The notes below the pieces were generated by a model, which was not told where the DNA came from, made no database searches, and saw only the letters and a program-made list of their open reading frames with translations. Shown here in pieces: positions 36,650 through 46,423 of a stretch of 64,000 nucleotides of DNA. The stretch is from Bacteroidota bacterium (GTDB lineage Bacteria; Bacteroidota; Bacteroidia; Chitinophagales; Chitinophagaceae): contig JAEZGI010000025.1 in NCBI GenBank assembly GCA_023416995.1, forward strand, positions 86,700 through 150,699. Reading direction: 5' to 3'. The stretch's first letter is position 1, and every line of letters begins with the position of its first letter. The translations under genes were made by a program, and so were the position numbers.

Positions 36650-39124
36650 ATGCCTATTTCAGTCATTCCTATTAACGGTCATCACCAAACACTCGATTAC
36701 CTGGAGTTAGAGAAATCATTTCGGTTATTTGTCGGTCCTAAATGTCAGGAAGCGACTCTCTACGTTTTCAACAGCTTCCCAGCGATAGTTTCATCAGAAT
36801 GTTATATAGATCTCCTATTCATCATAAGCATAAACGATGTTCAAGGCAATTACATCAGATTCTTTAATACAAACGGAGGCTACGATTATTTCAGAAATAC
36901 AATAGTGCCGATAATTATCAACGGGTCGCTACTCAATGTCCCGATATCAGTTATAGATGACAAAATTGTTGTCGATGACAACGAGTATGAAAACCACGAA
37001 GCGATTGATACTGCGCGGTTCGGATTATGGAACTTCTTAGCCGGGAAATGCGGGTTAGATACTAGCCGCCTGAATGTGGCACCAATGGAGTTAATCATAA
37101 CTGACGCTGTCCATCAGAAAAGTAGAAATCGTCTTTTAGCCAGTCGATTTGATCCGGAGTTGTTTTTTTCGGCTCTCAAAACTTCCCCTGATAACTACTT
37201 TAATTCCTATCGTCCATGGACCAAAGGAAGCGGTTACGCCCTATTCAAATCTGATGTCATAAAAATAAATTCTGAAGCTTCAAAATATTCAGAATATGGC
37301 TATTTAACGAAACGAAAGATTGAAAGGATCGGGAAGCAATTAGCTAAGGCGTCGGCCATGTACGACGCGATAGGTATTCAACCTACGGTCATTGTGGGTA
37401 AGGCTGGAACAGGAAAAACCTCACATCTACTGCACCTTCTTACCAGATGCCTTTTGAGTAGCAGAAGTGTTACCTTTTTAACCTACAATCATTTGTTGAC
37501 CAAAGATATTAGCTTGCAGGTGAGGCTCATTCAACAAGGTGTAAGCCGGATATCAACGCCGCACATGGAGTTTAAACCCGGGTTAATCTCTCCATCTGTC
37601 CAGACATTGATGGCATATATGTACCGACTAAGTCATAGTCTGGGAGTTCTCCACCTAATGTCAGAAAAACGGCTTAATGAATTAACGACAATATTAAGCT
37701 CAAGTCTCCGCTTTTTAAAGCAGGAACTTCCAGGGTTGATAAATGCTAACTCTGAGAAAATTTTTCAGCATACTGTTAATTGGCTCTTGGTGATTGAACT
37801 AATTCAGAATACGAGATGGGATGTAACAACTAAACACTATGGTATTCTGTTTATTAAATTTTTGAAATGGAAGAATGTAAGTCTAACTAATGATCTCCAT
37901 TTATCCGTAAGAGAATTCAAATCCTCCAAGGTTGTGGAATTAGAGCGTTTGACACATAAAAAAATCTTCCTTCAAGACTACCCCGAATGCTTAAAGAACA
38001 CGTTGCTGGCACTCAGAAATACTGAACAGTTTTATACAGATTTCAACGTCTATTCTAAATATGAACTATTATCACCAGTGATGGCACTAAAGACCAGAAA
38101 GCCTGATCCCGAGTTACTTAACGAAAAAATAAGTCTTAACACTTTTAGCACCCGAGTCAGAAATCTCATCAAGGGTCGCAATCGAACAGGGAGAATCTTG
38201 ATGGTTGACGAAGCGCATGACTGTCATCCATTTGAACGTGAAATATTATATGAAATTTTTTCACCCAAGAACGTCGTTATATCTTATGGTGGAAAGGAAC
38301 AGCTTATCCGGTTTTCGCAGACTTGTGATTGGCAAGTATTCCGATCCCGTCCAGTCGTCACCAAAAAAATCGCGTCTGGGAATAAATCTTATCGTGTTAA
38401 GCAGAATTTATTAGCGTTTTGCAATTATATCGCCGAGCGGCATGGAATCGACCTTAAATTGGAGCCGTTCTCAGTGGAAGATAAAGGGACCTTGATGTTC
38501 GACTTTGAGCAGGAGCATCGCGAAAAACTTAATCAACGCTTCTCTGATTTATTGAAGCGGGGTGAGATAAATGGGTGCACAGCTCAGGACTCTCTCTTAA
38601 TAATGGATGTGAACGAAAGGACTAAGACTGGGGAGGATAAAACAACCGTCCACGCCAACAATCGTGAAACTGTCATTAATGAATACAATGTTGTTGAGGG
38701 AAAAAGAAAATCCATATACGATGGCTTCGACTATCTGCAAGATCTCCAGCAGCACAGCGAGTATTGGCTTGGAGCGGTTGCGGATAAACAAAAGGCCGGC
38801 TTTCCGGCACCAAACGAGGTGCGTGTAATCAATTATGAGTCTTGCCGAGGGCTTGAAGCTTGGTGTACGATGTGCATCAATATTGATTTGTTTTATTCAT
38901 CCCAGGTGGCGTCACCAGATGCTGAATTGTATCTCTTACATGAGGATCTTTATTTAACTTCTTCCCAAAGGGCCGCAATGTTTGCCATAACTTGGATACT
39001 AATGGCATCCACGCGCGCAATTGATACATTATATTTACAAATGTCAAATGGGAATAACGACTTTGTCAAGCTATGCAAGGAATACGCCGCCCAGTATCCC
39101 GAGAATTGTCTTGTGCTACGTTAA
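36650..39124 (+). CDS. SF1-like helicase/ATPase with unusual N-terminal domain
   Basis: An 824-residue ATPase. Walker A is GKAGTGKTSHLL near 249, the Walker B equivalent is MVDEAHDCHPFE near 517, and later motifs are NYESCRGLEAW near 727 and MASTRAIDTLYLQ near 788, all as in UvrD/Rep-related SF1 proteins. The N-terminal 180 residues include CYIDLLFII and IRFFN, whose spacing recalls a NERD-type nuclease fold, but the catalytic E-x-K is absent. It follows the helicase IV-like gene on the same strand after 205 bases, so the two may be co-expressed. The role of the N-terminal domain is inference. Confidence 0.78.
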   Translation: MPISVIPINGHHQTLDYLELEKSFRLFVGPKCQEATLYVFNSFPAIVSSECYIDLLFIISINDVQGNYIRFFNTNGGYDYFRNTIVPIIINGSLLNVPISVIDDKIVVDDNEYENHEAIDTARFGLWNFLAGKCGLDTSRLNVAPMELIITDAVHQKSRNRLLASRFDPELFFSALKTSPDNYFNSYRPWTKGSGYALFKSDVIKINSEASKYSEYGYLTKRKIERIGKQLAKASAMYDAIGIQPTVIVGKAGTGKTSHLLHLLTRCLLSSRSVTFLTYNHLLTKDISLQVRLIQQGVSRISTPHMEFKPGLISPSVQTLMAYMYRLSHSLGVLHLMSEKRLNELTTILSSSLRFLKQELPGLINANSEKIFQHTVNWLLVIELIQNTRWDVTTKHYGILFIKFLKWKNVSLTNDLHLSVREFKSSKVVELERLTHKKIFLQDYPECLKNTLLALRNTEQFYTDFNVYSKYELLSPVMALKTRKPDPELLNEKISLNTFSTRVRNLIKGRNRTGRILMVDEAHDCHPFEREILYEIFSPKNVVISYGGKEQLIRFSQTCDWQVFRSRPVVTKKIASGNKSYRVKQNLLAFCNYIAERHGIDLKLEPFSVEDKGTLMFDFEQEHREKLNQRFSDLLKRGEINGCTAQDSLLIMDVNERTKTGEDKTTVHANNRETVINEYNVVEGKRKSIYDGFDYLQDLQQHSEYWLGAVADKQKAGFPAPNEVRVINYESCRGLEAWCTMCINIDLFYSSQVASPDAELYLLHEDLYLTSSQRAAMFAITWILMASTRAIDTLYLQMSNGNNDFVKLCKEYAAQYPENCLVLR

Positions 39125-39145
39125 GATGATACCTCAAAATATATT

Positions 39146-39583
39146 TCAATAAATAATATATTCTACACGCAAGTTCGGATCGTAATCATATCCATCTAAT
39201 ATCTCTTCAGCAAGCTTTACGTCAAAGTCCGATCGATCGTCCAGTATAAACAAAAGATAGCCTGATTTGATATATTTTGTTTCAGCCAAAAAGCAGTCAT
39301 CAATATTTTTTCCCATTATCGTCTCGTTCCCTGAATCGTTCCGTTTACCATAGACACTGAGAGGTAAAGCTGATAGATTTAATCTCGGATACAAAGTGCC
39401 CGTTTCGTTTTCATCATTGAATGTGTTTGCGTATTTGGTTGCTTCCTCATGATTAAAACCACCTATTACCTGTACAAAGTAGTTGTAAGTAGTTAATGCG
39501 TTGACTGCGACCGCAACAATATGAACTTTGCGGTTCAAAAAGGGTGATTCCATATCTAAAAGAACTCCAGTAAACTTTTTCAT
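39146..39583 (-). CDS. Small unknown protein, last gene of the WYL/Dna2 cluster
   Basis: A 145-residue protein I do not recognise. It has no signal peptide and no TM segment, and alternates beta strands (VHIVAVAVNAL, SGYLLFILDD) with short helices, suggesting an alpha/beta fold. The end is acidic and tyrosine-rich (EILDGYDYDPNL). It lies 44 bases after the exported VWA-like gene on the same strand and converges with the SF1-like gene 21 bases away. Its position makes it a probable member of the minus-strand cluster that starts at 48.7 kb. A single ATG at 39583 is available. Confidence 0.65.
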   Translation of the reverse strand: MKKFTGVLLDMESPFLNRKVHIVAVAVNALTTYNYFVQVIGGFNHEEATKYANTFNDENETGTLYPRLNLSALPLSVYGKRNDSGNETIMGKNIDDCFLAETKYIKSGYLLFILDDRSDFDVKLAEEILDGYDYDPNLRVEYIIY

Positions 39584-39627
39584 TCGGTTATGTTTTCCGT
39601 TTTGCTCGAAGGACGCATGGAGTGCTA

Positions 39628-40371
39628 TTACATCATCTCCATTCCAAACTCTCTAAACAGCTCCTCCCAATAATAATTCAGGTTTCTGTTATGTGTTGTG
39701 CGCATCGCATTATCGGGGAGTGTTATCACTACTTTGGTCCCCCTCAAGGCTATGTCGTTAATGAAGTAATTGGCTCTAATAATTTTCGCATGTGCCTTCG
39801 CTTCCGCTATGGCCTGGGCCTTATATTGCGGACTAGTTTTAACGCCACTCACATCATGTACCATATCCGAAAAGAGATACACATGTTTAGTACCCTTAGA
39901 CCCATTAAATGTTCTACTAATTACCTCAAAAATCCCCCAAATATCAGTTCCCTTCTGAGTACCGAACCCATTCTTAGCCATTAGGTCTTTATACAATACC
40001 GCCTCAATCGAAAGCAACTGTTTTCGGATTTTGATGCGGTGCGCCTTTTGAGCGTTATTCCGGGTGGTTGTTGACTTACATGTCAAGCAACTAAATCCAT
40101 CCAATTTGAATTGATTTGAGTGTTTCGCAGATGCTGTGTGACTGTGAATATAAAATGATGTCAAAACCGCGTTACCGCCGCTGCAAACGCTTGTGGACTT
40201 GCCTAGAATGTTTTTACAATTTGCATCATTTGTCACGAAACTGACACTCGCAGATTTATCAAAGAAATAAATAACTCCAGTCTGCGACATTGCCCTGTTA
40301 GATCCCGTAACGAATAGTGCTACTAGGATAATATTAACGATGGGCCTATTCCTTTTTATATCAATTCTCAT
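39628..40371 (-). CDS. Exported VWA-like protein
   Basis: About 247 residues. An N-terminal signal peptide (IVNIILVALFVTGSNRAMSQ) is followed at once by a strand ending FFDKSASVSF, which fits the D-x-S-x-S metal site of von Willebrand A domains; KHVYLFSDMVHD later supplies the usual second acidic loop. A Cys-x-x-Cys (CLTC) in the middle and two further cysteines may form disulfides. The ATG at 40371 overlaps the end of the upstream membrane-protein gene by 11 bases; ATGs at 40377 and 40392 are alternatives. It is the second VWA protein of the cluster and the only one with an export signal. It may bind a partner on the outer face of the membrane. VWA assignment is moderately sure. Confidence 0.6.
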   Translation of the reverse strand: MRIDIKRNRPIVNIILVALFVTGSNRAMSQTGVIYFFDKSASVSFVTNDANCKNILGKSTSVCSGGNAVLTSFYIHSHTASAKHSNQFKLDGFSCLTCKSTTTRNNAQKAHRIKIRKQLLSIEAVLYKDLMAKNGFGTQKGTDIWGIFEVISRTFNGSKGTKHVYLFSDMVHDVSGVKTSPQYKAQAIAEAKAHAKIIRANYFINDIALRGTKVVITLPDNAMRTTHNRNLNYYWEELFREFGMEMM

Positions 40372-41902
40372 TATCATATAATTCAACATCACTGTCTGGA
40401 TAATTAAAATAATTTCTTCTAAAACGTTGTGATATCATTTTTCTAACAGCCACAAAGGGTCGTGTTCGTGAATATTGACCTTTTAAGCCATTTGCTGATT
40501 CTTGTTCTTCGTTTATTGGTGCAAGCGTTCCGCGTAAAACTCTCTGCGTGGCCCACTCATTCGGCAAGCTGCCTTTAATGACTTCGCCTTTGCTGTACCC
40601 ATCCTCATAAAGATTTCTTTCTTGACCGGCCCTCAATTCATAGTACCCTCGGTATAACTCAAGGAGAGCATTATGCTTTTCTTGAGTACCTGACACACTA
40701 GCCAAAATATCCACCTCCTGTTTGAGCATTTCTCGTTTCAACGACAAAAGATTTTCTGCCTCCTTATATCGTATATCAATTCCTACTTTCTGTTTCTCAA
40801 CTATAAATATTCGCCTGCGGGTAAAACTCTGTGTACTATAATTATAACCGATCCGAAAATTCTTTTGCAATACTGGCAAAGATATCCCTAGACAAATTGC
40901 ACCGGCAACAGCGAACAAAGCGGTTGACAGGATTATAGCAACAGCTCCCGCGCTATCTTGAAAACTCCATTCATCCGAGTTGCCAAGTTGGGTCAACATC
41001 GGCGTACTTGCTGCATCTTCAGTTATTATTGGGTCTTGTACAGGATCAGCTGCTTCGGTTGACAGCGCTTGTTCAGATTCGGCTCGTTTAGCAAACTCAT
41101 TTTCTCTAAAGATTCCCAAGGTTAATAACAAAACAAGAACTAGGACCGCAGAAACTAATATTGTCCAAGTAAAAGTCTTGCTACCCGCACCTCTTAGAAA
41201 CTTTTTTTCAATTAGGCGGTCATACGCGGGCTTGAGGACGATCGCGAGTAATGAAAGAGCCGCGGCAAATCCATACGCAGACCATTCGTATTCGAGGACC
41301 TCCTGGCCTTCCTGAACCACGACTTTGGTCCCTATCGCCATCCCATCTGCCACGATGGAAAGGGCGATACTAAAGTCGGCCAGCATAAACAGCAGAGCGG
41401 CAGCAAAAAAGATAATCCCTGCAAACAGAGTATAGTCAGTTTTATACTCTTGCTTGATTACTGATAAGTTGTCTTTGATTGTTTGAAGCCGGTCAGTCAG
41501 CCTGGACAGGATGCTTTGAAGGTGCGACTGTTTTACCAGGACCTTATCTCTAGCCGACTGTGCCAGTTGAACTTCGTTCATTAAAACCGGGTATCTTTCG
41601 TTCGCCAGCTCTTGCCGAGTTTCCTCCCGTTTAATAACCTGCTGCAACTGCGTTATTGCAAGGATTTGCGTTTGAGAATTATAAAAGTTTTGAAGAAAAT
41701 CTGAGAACGGTTGTGGCTCTACTCCTACAGCCCCATTAGCTATTCCCTGCTGATAACTATCGAAGACACGCTGACGGTCAATATCATCTGTTGATTCCTT
41801 GATTTGAACCAAACTTGGGTCTTGTTCAACTTTAAGCAGGCTTGAATCTTGACCTTCGGTTTGAGTAGCGGGATTATCAGGTAAATTATTTTCAGACGAC
41901 AT
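40361..41902 (-). CDS. Multipass membrane protein with coiled coils (B of a pair)
   Basis: A 513-residue protein of unknown family. Residues 1-155 are cytoplasmic and mostly coiled coil (ITQLQQVIKREETRQELANE, HLQSILSRLTDRLQTIKDN). Four TM segments are visible: TLFAGIIFFAAALLFMLADF, GFAAALSLLAIVLKP, FTWTILVSAVLVLVLLLTLG and VAIILSTALFAVAGAICLGI. An acidic Glu/Ala-rich loop lies between the third and fourth. The C-terminal 150 residues are again helical and charged. It overlaps the upstream membrane gene by 11 bases and the downstream VWA-like gene, which implies tight translational coupling. No MotAB/ExbBD-type motif is visible. It may form a membrane complex with its neighbour. Confidence 0.7.
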   Translation of the reverse strand: MSSENNLPDNPATQTEGQDSSLLKVEQDPSLVQIKESTDDIDRQRVFDSYQQGIANGAVGVEPQPFSDFLQNFYNSQTQILAITQLQQVIKREETRQELANERYPVLMNEVQLAQSARDKVLVKQSHLQSILSRLTDRLQTIKDNLSVIKQEYKTDYTLFAGIIFFAAALLFMLADFSIALSIVADGMAIGTKVVVQEGQEVLEYEWSAYGFAAALSLLAIVLKPAYDRLIEKKFLRGAGSKTFTWTILVSAVLVLVLLLTLGIFRENEFAKRAESEQALSTEAADPVQDPIITEDAASTPMLTQLGNSDEWSFQDSAGAVAIILSTALFAVAGAICLGISLPVLQKNFRIGYNYSTQSFTRRRIFIVEKQKVGIDIRYKEAENLLSLKREMLKQEVDILASVSGTQEKHNALLELYRGYYELRAGQERNLYEDGYSKGEVIKGSLPNEWATQRVLRGTLAPINEEQESANGLKGQYSRTRPFVAVRKMISQRFRRNYFNYPDSDVELYDNEN

Positions 41903-42980
41903 CGTTTACAATATTTTTATCGTTTTTCACTTCAGATTTAAATTTGCTTGCTAATAAATACTCACTTTTGAACACCTGAACTTTTGTTTTTTTCTGCTGT
42001 TCCAACGTCTCAATGCCACTGATCAGTTCAACTAACTGTTTTTCCTTTTCTTCCAACTCAGCCAGCTTTGACTTCTCCTCCTCTGTGAAATTCACCTGTT
42101 GATCAGCCTCTTCCTTACTTTTCGCACGTTGGTACTTTTTTTCGCGTTGATTGCTAACAATCACTCTCCAGTCCTTCACAAGCATCTGACAAAGACCAAG
42201 AGTCAACTTGCCAAGAAAAAAAAACATGAAAAGCATAAAGAGAATCAGAGATATACTCAGCCCTACATCTTGCGTGGAAGCATAAGCCAGTTGACCGATT
42301 AGGAGGGTAGTTACAACTGGCGGACCCACTTCGAGCAATGCATTCTTGAAATTGTTTACTGCGCCAGGCGAAGTTTCTGTTTCAAGACCTAACCATGAAG
42401 ACACTGGAGACATGGATGTAAATAAGCCAAACAAATACACCCCAATCGCACCCCAAAAACCGAAAGTGGGCTCAACAAATTTGCCTACCAAAAAGAAGTT
42501 ACCATAATTTGCTACAACGATCAATAAGAAGGCTACCAGGTGGCGAACTAGTTTATGCTCACTTGCGCCAATCAGACCGTCTTTTTCTAATTTTGATTTT
42601 TCAAGATGCTTAGCGTTAGCATCACGAAGGTCATCCCGTAAAGCGCCGATCTTTTCATCCAGCAGATCCTTTTGTGCACGAAGTGGCGCTTGCTTATTCG
42701 CATAATAATTTTGAATAGCTGCCAGCTTCTCCTCTATCTCAGCACCTGATATGCCAAATAATACGCCTTCGTCCCGCAACAGTCCTTCGTTTTCAATCCA
42801 ATAAAAAGGTCCATTATCAACCTTATCCGACAAAGGAAGTGTCTCCGGCTGTGTACCGCTGTCTGGTTTTACATTCGGATCCGGGAACGGAACTTCATCT
42901 TTACGCCAGTATTTTCTCAACCGGTCAAGTATGCCGGCTGGCTTTTTAACTGACTCATTCATTGATTCGTGTTCACTCAT
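41892..42980 (-). CDS. Multipass membrane protein with coiled coils (A of a pair)
   Basis: A 362-residue protein of unknown family. The cytoplasmic N-terminal 145 residues contain a Pro-rich start and a helical pair (EIEEKLAAIQNYYANK, LLDEKIGALRDDLRD). About four TM segments lie at 148-280 (LVAFLLIVVANYGNFFLV, FWGAIGVYLFGLF, VVTTLLIGQLAYA, LILFMLFMFFFLGKLTLGL). The tail from about 285 is a charged coiled coil (EEEKSKLAELEEKEKQLVEL). Its layout mirrors the following gene, coil-TM bundle-coil, so the two likely assemble together. The reading frames overlap by 11 bases. It follows the Dna2-like gene after 79 bases on the same strand. Confidence 0.7.
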   Translation of the reverse strand: MSEHESMNESVKKPAGILDRLRKYWRKDEVPFPDPNVKPDSGTQPETLPLSDKVDNGPFYWIENEGLLRDEGVLFGISGAEIEEKLAAIQNYYANKQAPLRAQKDLLDEKIGALRDDLRDANAKHLEKSKLEKDGLIGASEHKLVRHLVAFLLIVVANYGNFFLVGKFVEPTFGFWGAIGVYLFGLFTSMSPVSSWLGLETETSPGAVNNFKNALLEVGPPVVTTLLIGQLAYASTQDVGLSISLILFMLFMFFFLGKLTLGLCQMLVKDWRVIVSNQREKKYQRAKSKEEADQQVNFTEEEKSKLAELEEKEKQLVELISGIETLEQQKKTKVQVFKSEYLLASKFKSEVKNDKNIVNDVV

Positions 42981-43059
42981 ACTTTAAATATTATCGTTGA
43001 CTGACTCGTATTTGCAAAAAATGCCTCACTAATTTCACGAGCTAAGCGGTTCTTGATTG

Positions 43060-46000
43060 CTATTCCGGTTGAAGCGTTTTGGATGATTGTTTATCAACGC
43101 ATTTATTCGCTAACAACCTATAATAATGTTCACTGCTGAAAAGCGCACGTTCATCCCCCAGCACCACCACCTGCTTCCTCGCCCTGCTTAGCGTCACCAA
43201 CAGCTTCCGGTCAACATCAATCTCCTCCAACTCGCCGTCTTCATTTACAAAAGGATATTTTCCTGCACTTGTTAAAAGTTGCACCTGTGCCGGATGATAA
43301 ACAGCCATTGATACGACAATGATATCGTTCTCAGAACCCTGGAAACGCTCTACCGTATCAATGTTCAGTTGCTGTAACTGCTCGTCATTGCCTATCAGAT
43401 TGCGGATTAGTCCGATTTGTGTGCGCCATGGGGTAACCACTCCCACTTTATCAGCATTAAATTTGACTCCATAACTTTTTCTCAGGAAACGCAACAGACT
43501 AACGACTCTACGAGCTTCCTGCTGGTGGTACTTAGAAACCTGCTCGCGCTTGCTTGGAAGATAAATAACTCGTGATGTTTGCAAGATTTCATGCCAGCGA
43601 TCTTCACTGTCATCAGTAATTCCATCAGATTCATGAATCACCGCACTTTGTTGGTGGGCACCACCCGACTGCAGTTGATTGCCGTACCAAGGGTTGATCA
43701 AATTCGCGATTTCCTCGTGCATCCGGAAATGTGTTGTCAACATATCTATTGAGTGATGCCAACCTTTATTCCGACATTGTCGAAACAACCTTTCGAAGAG
43801 AGCGCTCCGCAAATCGAAAACTCCGGCTGCCATGAGTTCTGTATCCACTACCTGGCAAAAGCCTTCATGTATTGCTACTACCGGCGGCAATTGATTTTGA
43901 TCGCCAATAAGAATAAATTTCTTCCGATCCATCACCAGGCTTAACAACTGCGGCTCTGTTAATTGCGAAGCCTCGTCTACAATTAATGTATCCAGATCAC
44001 CTTTGAGCTGTTTTAACGCTTCCACCCGGTTGCACATTGTTGTCACTGTAGCGAGGAAGACCTTTCGCTTTTGGATATATTCACGTGCTTGATCGATCTT
44101 TCCATCAGCACAGTACTGACGAAGATCCTGATCAGCTTTGCTACCCCTTCCACCCAGTCTCATAAAATCGATCCCTCGTTGCTCCAGCCTGGAAGCGATT
44201 TCTTCTACTGCTCGGTTTGTAAACGCTACAATAAGAATGCTTCCGTCGGATTGCGCTAGTAGACCTGACACAAGTCGTGGTAAGAGTGTCGACGTCTTGC
44301 CTGTACCGGGAGGGCCTTGAACCAGAAAATAATCTTTCGCGGCCAATGCTTTATGAATAACCTGGCGCTGATTCTCATTCAGGTTTTCATCTTTGATAAG
44401 GGTCGCTGTGTTACTAAAAACATCTCTTTGGGGCTCCCTCAAACCCATGAGCAGCTTGAAACGTTCGCCATTGCTTGGATCCAACACACCGAGCAAAGAC
44501 TCGCTGGCTACCCAGTGATTTTTTTCAAATATATCGTGTTCTATCAGCCAGCTCGCTTCGCAGTCGAAGTAACTTCCGTCGAGTTGTTTATTGTTAAGCG
44601 AGAATACGACTTCACCTGCACGAATCTGATCTACTCTTCCTTTAATAATCTGCTGATGTAAAGCGCAAGGCTCTTCATTGATACGTCGATACAAAATAGC
44701 AGTATCGCCAGGCCGGAAGTTATGTTGTTGCGTGGCATCTTTCATCTGGAATACCACTGTTGCCTTTTCGCTTGAGAACGTGTCGAAAATAAGATCTGTT
44801 ATGATATTAAATTGCGCTTTCTTTTCGTCCTCTGATTTACGCCACAAACCTGCAAAGCCTTCGCCATCTTCAGTACGGTCAGGGTGACTATACATGCCAC
44901 ACTTCTCATGCAACCACTGTCTCATGGTAAAACAAAGAAAGTGATGATAATATGTTTTTTCCAGGCTGCCAGCTGAAGCGTACATCGATTCAAAGGTTAG
45001 TACATCCTTGAGCTTAAATCCGGGAAGATCTTGTAAACGGCTACTTTTGATTTGCGTTAAAATCTCCATTTTGCCCTGCGCAATCTGGAGAAACAAACAA
45101 ATGACTTCGTTGCGCAACAGCAGGAGCTTGTTTTCATTGATCGCATTGCTGACGACATCGCGTAATGGATTCAACCCTGCAGCAGAATATAAAATGCCGG
45201 ATGGACCATGCCGGTGTTTACCGAAGGTGCTTTTCAGAAGCAGGTTATACCCAACTACCTGCATTTCATGATTACGCCAGGCATTTGAATCTGGTGCCCT
45301 GCCACTTTTTAACTCGACGATTTCTTTGCGAGTCGGATCAATAGTATCTTCCACTAATAGATCCAACCGCCCTTGCAATCCATACGTTGACGAAAAAAAA
45401 GTTGGTTCGATGCGTGTTGGCTTAGTGCGATACTGGGCAGACACATTGATGACATTGGACCAATGTGCGTCCCGTATGTTTCTATAAATTTCATTCAGTA
45501 TATCCTTACCATAAGCTGCCGCCTGGAAAACGTTATCAGCTACAGCATCTTTGAACGCAGCTTTGAAATCGGGCTTTTCGTCCCGCACAGCAGCATCAAG
45601 AATGGCATTGACCATGTTTCCCTGGAAGGCTGCCTTAGCATAATCTGCAGGAACGAGTTTTTTCAATAGCGCCAGAATTGGATAGGCCCCTTTCGACTGG
45701 AAACATTCTGAAAGTTCTGTTATGTCTATCAAGATGTCTGGCTCAAGAACTACCTGGGTTTCTTTTTCGGAAGTGTAAAATCTTTCCTTTGAGGGATGTT
45801 TACGGCAATTTAGAACGAGCAAATTGTCATATGGGCAAAGTAAAGGCTGTAGCGAAGAAAGATCATTATAGGTTGTGCTCCATAATTGAAGGTCAAACTC
45901 ACCCATCTCCGCTTCCCGGCATTTAACTATAAAATATTTAGCGCCTTCTGTTTCCTGGATCGCATCAACGCAGATAACCACGACCTGCATAATAGCAACC

Positions 46001-46416
46001 TGCTCATGCGTTTTTATTTTTGGGACTGCAAACCGCTTTTCACGTAACGGCGTATAAATTATGGCAATATCCGCCGGCACCTTCACTTCGTAGAAGTATT
46101 CAACCGCTTCCGCGATAGCTCTTATACAAAGCATACCGTCTTCCAGCGTAACCTCCATCCTTTCATGTGCAAGCCTATTACAGTACTTGCGTAACGCTTG
46201 TAGTTGCTCCTGCATACTTTGTTTAACAAGCATCTTGTCAAACACAAATTCCATACGACCAAACAGATTACTGAAGCTTCTTGTTTCAGACCGTGTCAGT
46301 TTATGAAAAAGAGTTTCAAGTATCACACGGATATCCCTTATTTGGCTAGATAAGTCATTCAGGCGGGATGCCGCTTCAATCTGATTATATAAATCGCGTG
46401 CAGGAGATTTGTTCAT
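43060..46416 (-). CDS. Dna2-like PD-(D/E)XK nuclease fused to SF1 helicase
   Basis: About 1,118 residues from ATG 46416, seven bases after the SNase stop. A longer frame from 46479 would overlap the upstream gene. The N-terminal 100 residues are helical (SRLNDLSSQIRDIRVI). A Cas4/Dna2-type nuclease domain centres on LDLLVEDTIDPTRKEIVELK near 350-370, giving D...E-x-K. The C-terminal half is an SF1B helicase: Walker A GPPGTGKTSTLL near 700, DEASQLTEPQ near 813, GDQNQLPPV, then TVERFQGSENDIIVVSM and VTLSRARKQVVVLGD. This combination resembles Dna2 and related bacterial AAA_11/AAA_12 proteins. It is the probable effector of the cluster, cutting and unwinding DNA. Confidence 0.85.
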   Translation of the reverse strand: MNKSPARDLYNQIEAASRLNDLSSQIRDIRVILETLFHKLTRSETRSFSNLFGRMEFVFDKMLVKQSMQEQLQALRKYCNRLAHERMEVTLEDGMLCIRAIAEAVEYFYEVKVPADIAIIYTPLREKRFAVPKIKTHEQVAIMQVVVICVDAIQETEGAKYFIVKCREAEMGEFDLQLWSTTYNDLSSLQPLLCPYDNLLVLNCRKHPSKERFYTSEKETQVVLEPDILIDITELSECFQSKGAYPILALLKKLVPADYAKAAFQGNMVNAILDAAVRDEKPDFKAAFKDAVADNVFQAAAYGKDILNEIYRNIRDAHWSNVINVSAQYRTKPTRIEPTFFSSTYGLQGRLDLLVEDTIDPTRKEIVELKSGRAPDSNAWRNHEMQVVGYNLLLKSTFGKHRHGPSGILYSAAGLNPLRDVVSNAINENKLLLLRNEVICLFLQIAQGKMEILTQIKSSRLQDLPGFKLKDVLTFESMYASAGSLEKTYYHHFLCFTMRQWLHEKCGMYSHPDRTEDGEGFAGLWRKSEDEKKAQFNIITDLIFDTFSSEKATVVFQMKDATQQHNFRPGDTAILYRRINEEPCALHQQIIKGRVDQIRAGEVVFSLNNKQLDGSYFDCEASWLIEHDIFEKNHWVASESLLGVLDPSNGERFKLLMGLREPQRDVFSNTATLIKDENLNENQRQVIHKALAAKDYFLVQGPPGTGKTSTLLPRLVSGLLAQSDGSILIVAFTNRAVEEIASRLEQRGIDFMRLGGRGSKADQDLRQYCADGKIDQAREYIQKRKVFLATVTTMCNRVEALKQLKGDLDTLIVDEASQLTEPQLLSLVMDRKKFILIGDQNQLPPVVAIHEGFCQVVDTELMAAGVFDLRSALFERLFRQCRNKGWHHSIDMLTTHFRMHEEIANLINPWYGNQLQSGGAHQQSAVIHESDGITDDSEDRWHEILQTSRVIYLPSKREQVSKYHQQEARRVVSLLRFLRKSYGVKFNADKVGVVTPWRTQIGLIRNLIGNDEQLQQLNIDTVERFQGSENDIIVVSMAVYHPAQVQLLTSAGKYPFVNEDGELEEIDVDRKLLVTLSRARKQVVVLGDERALFSSEHYYRLLANKCVDKQSSKTLQPE

Positions 46417-46423
46417 GATTTTT

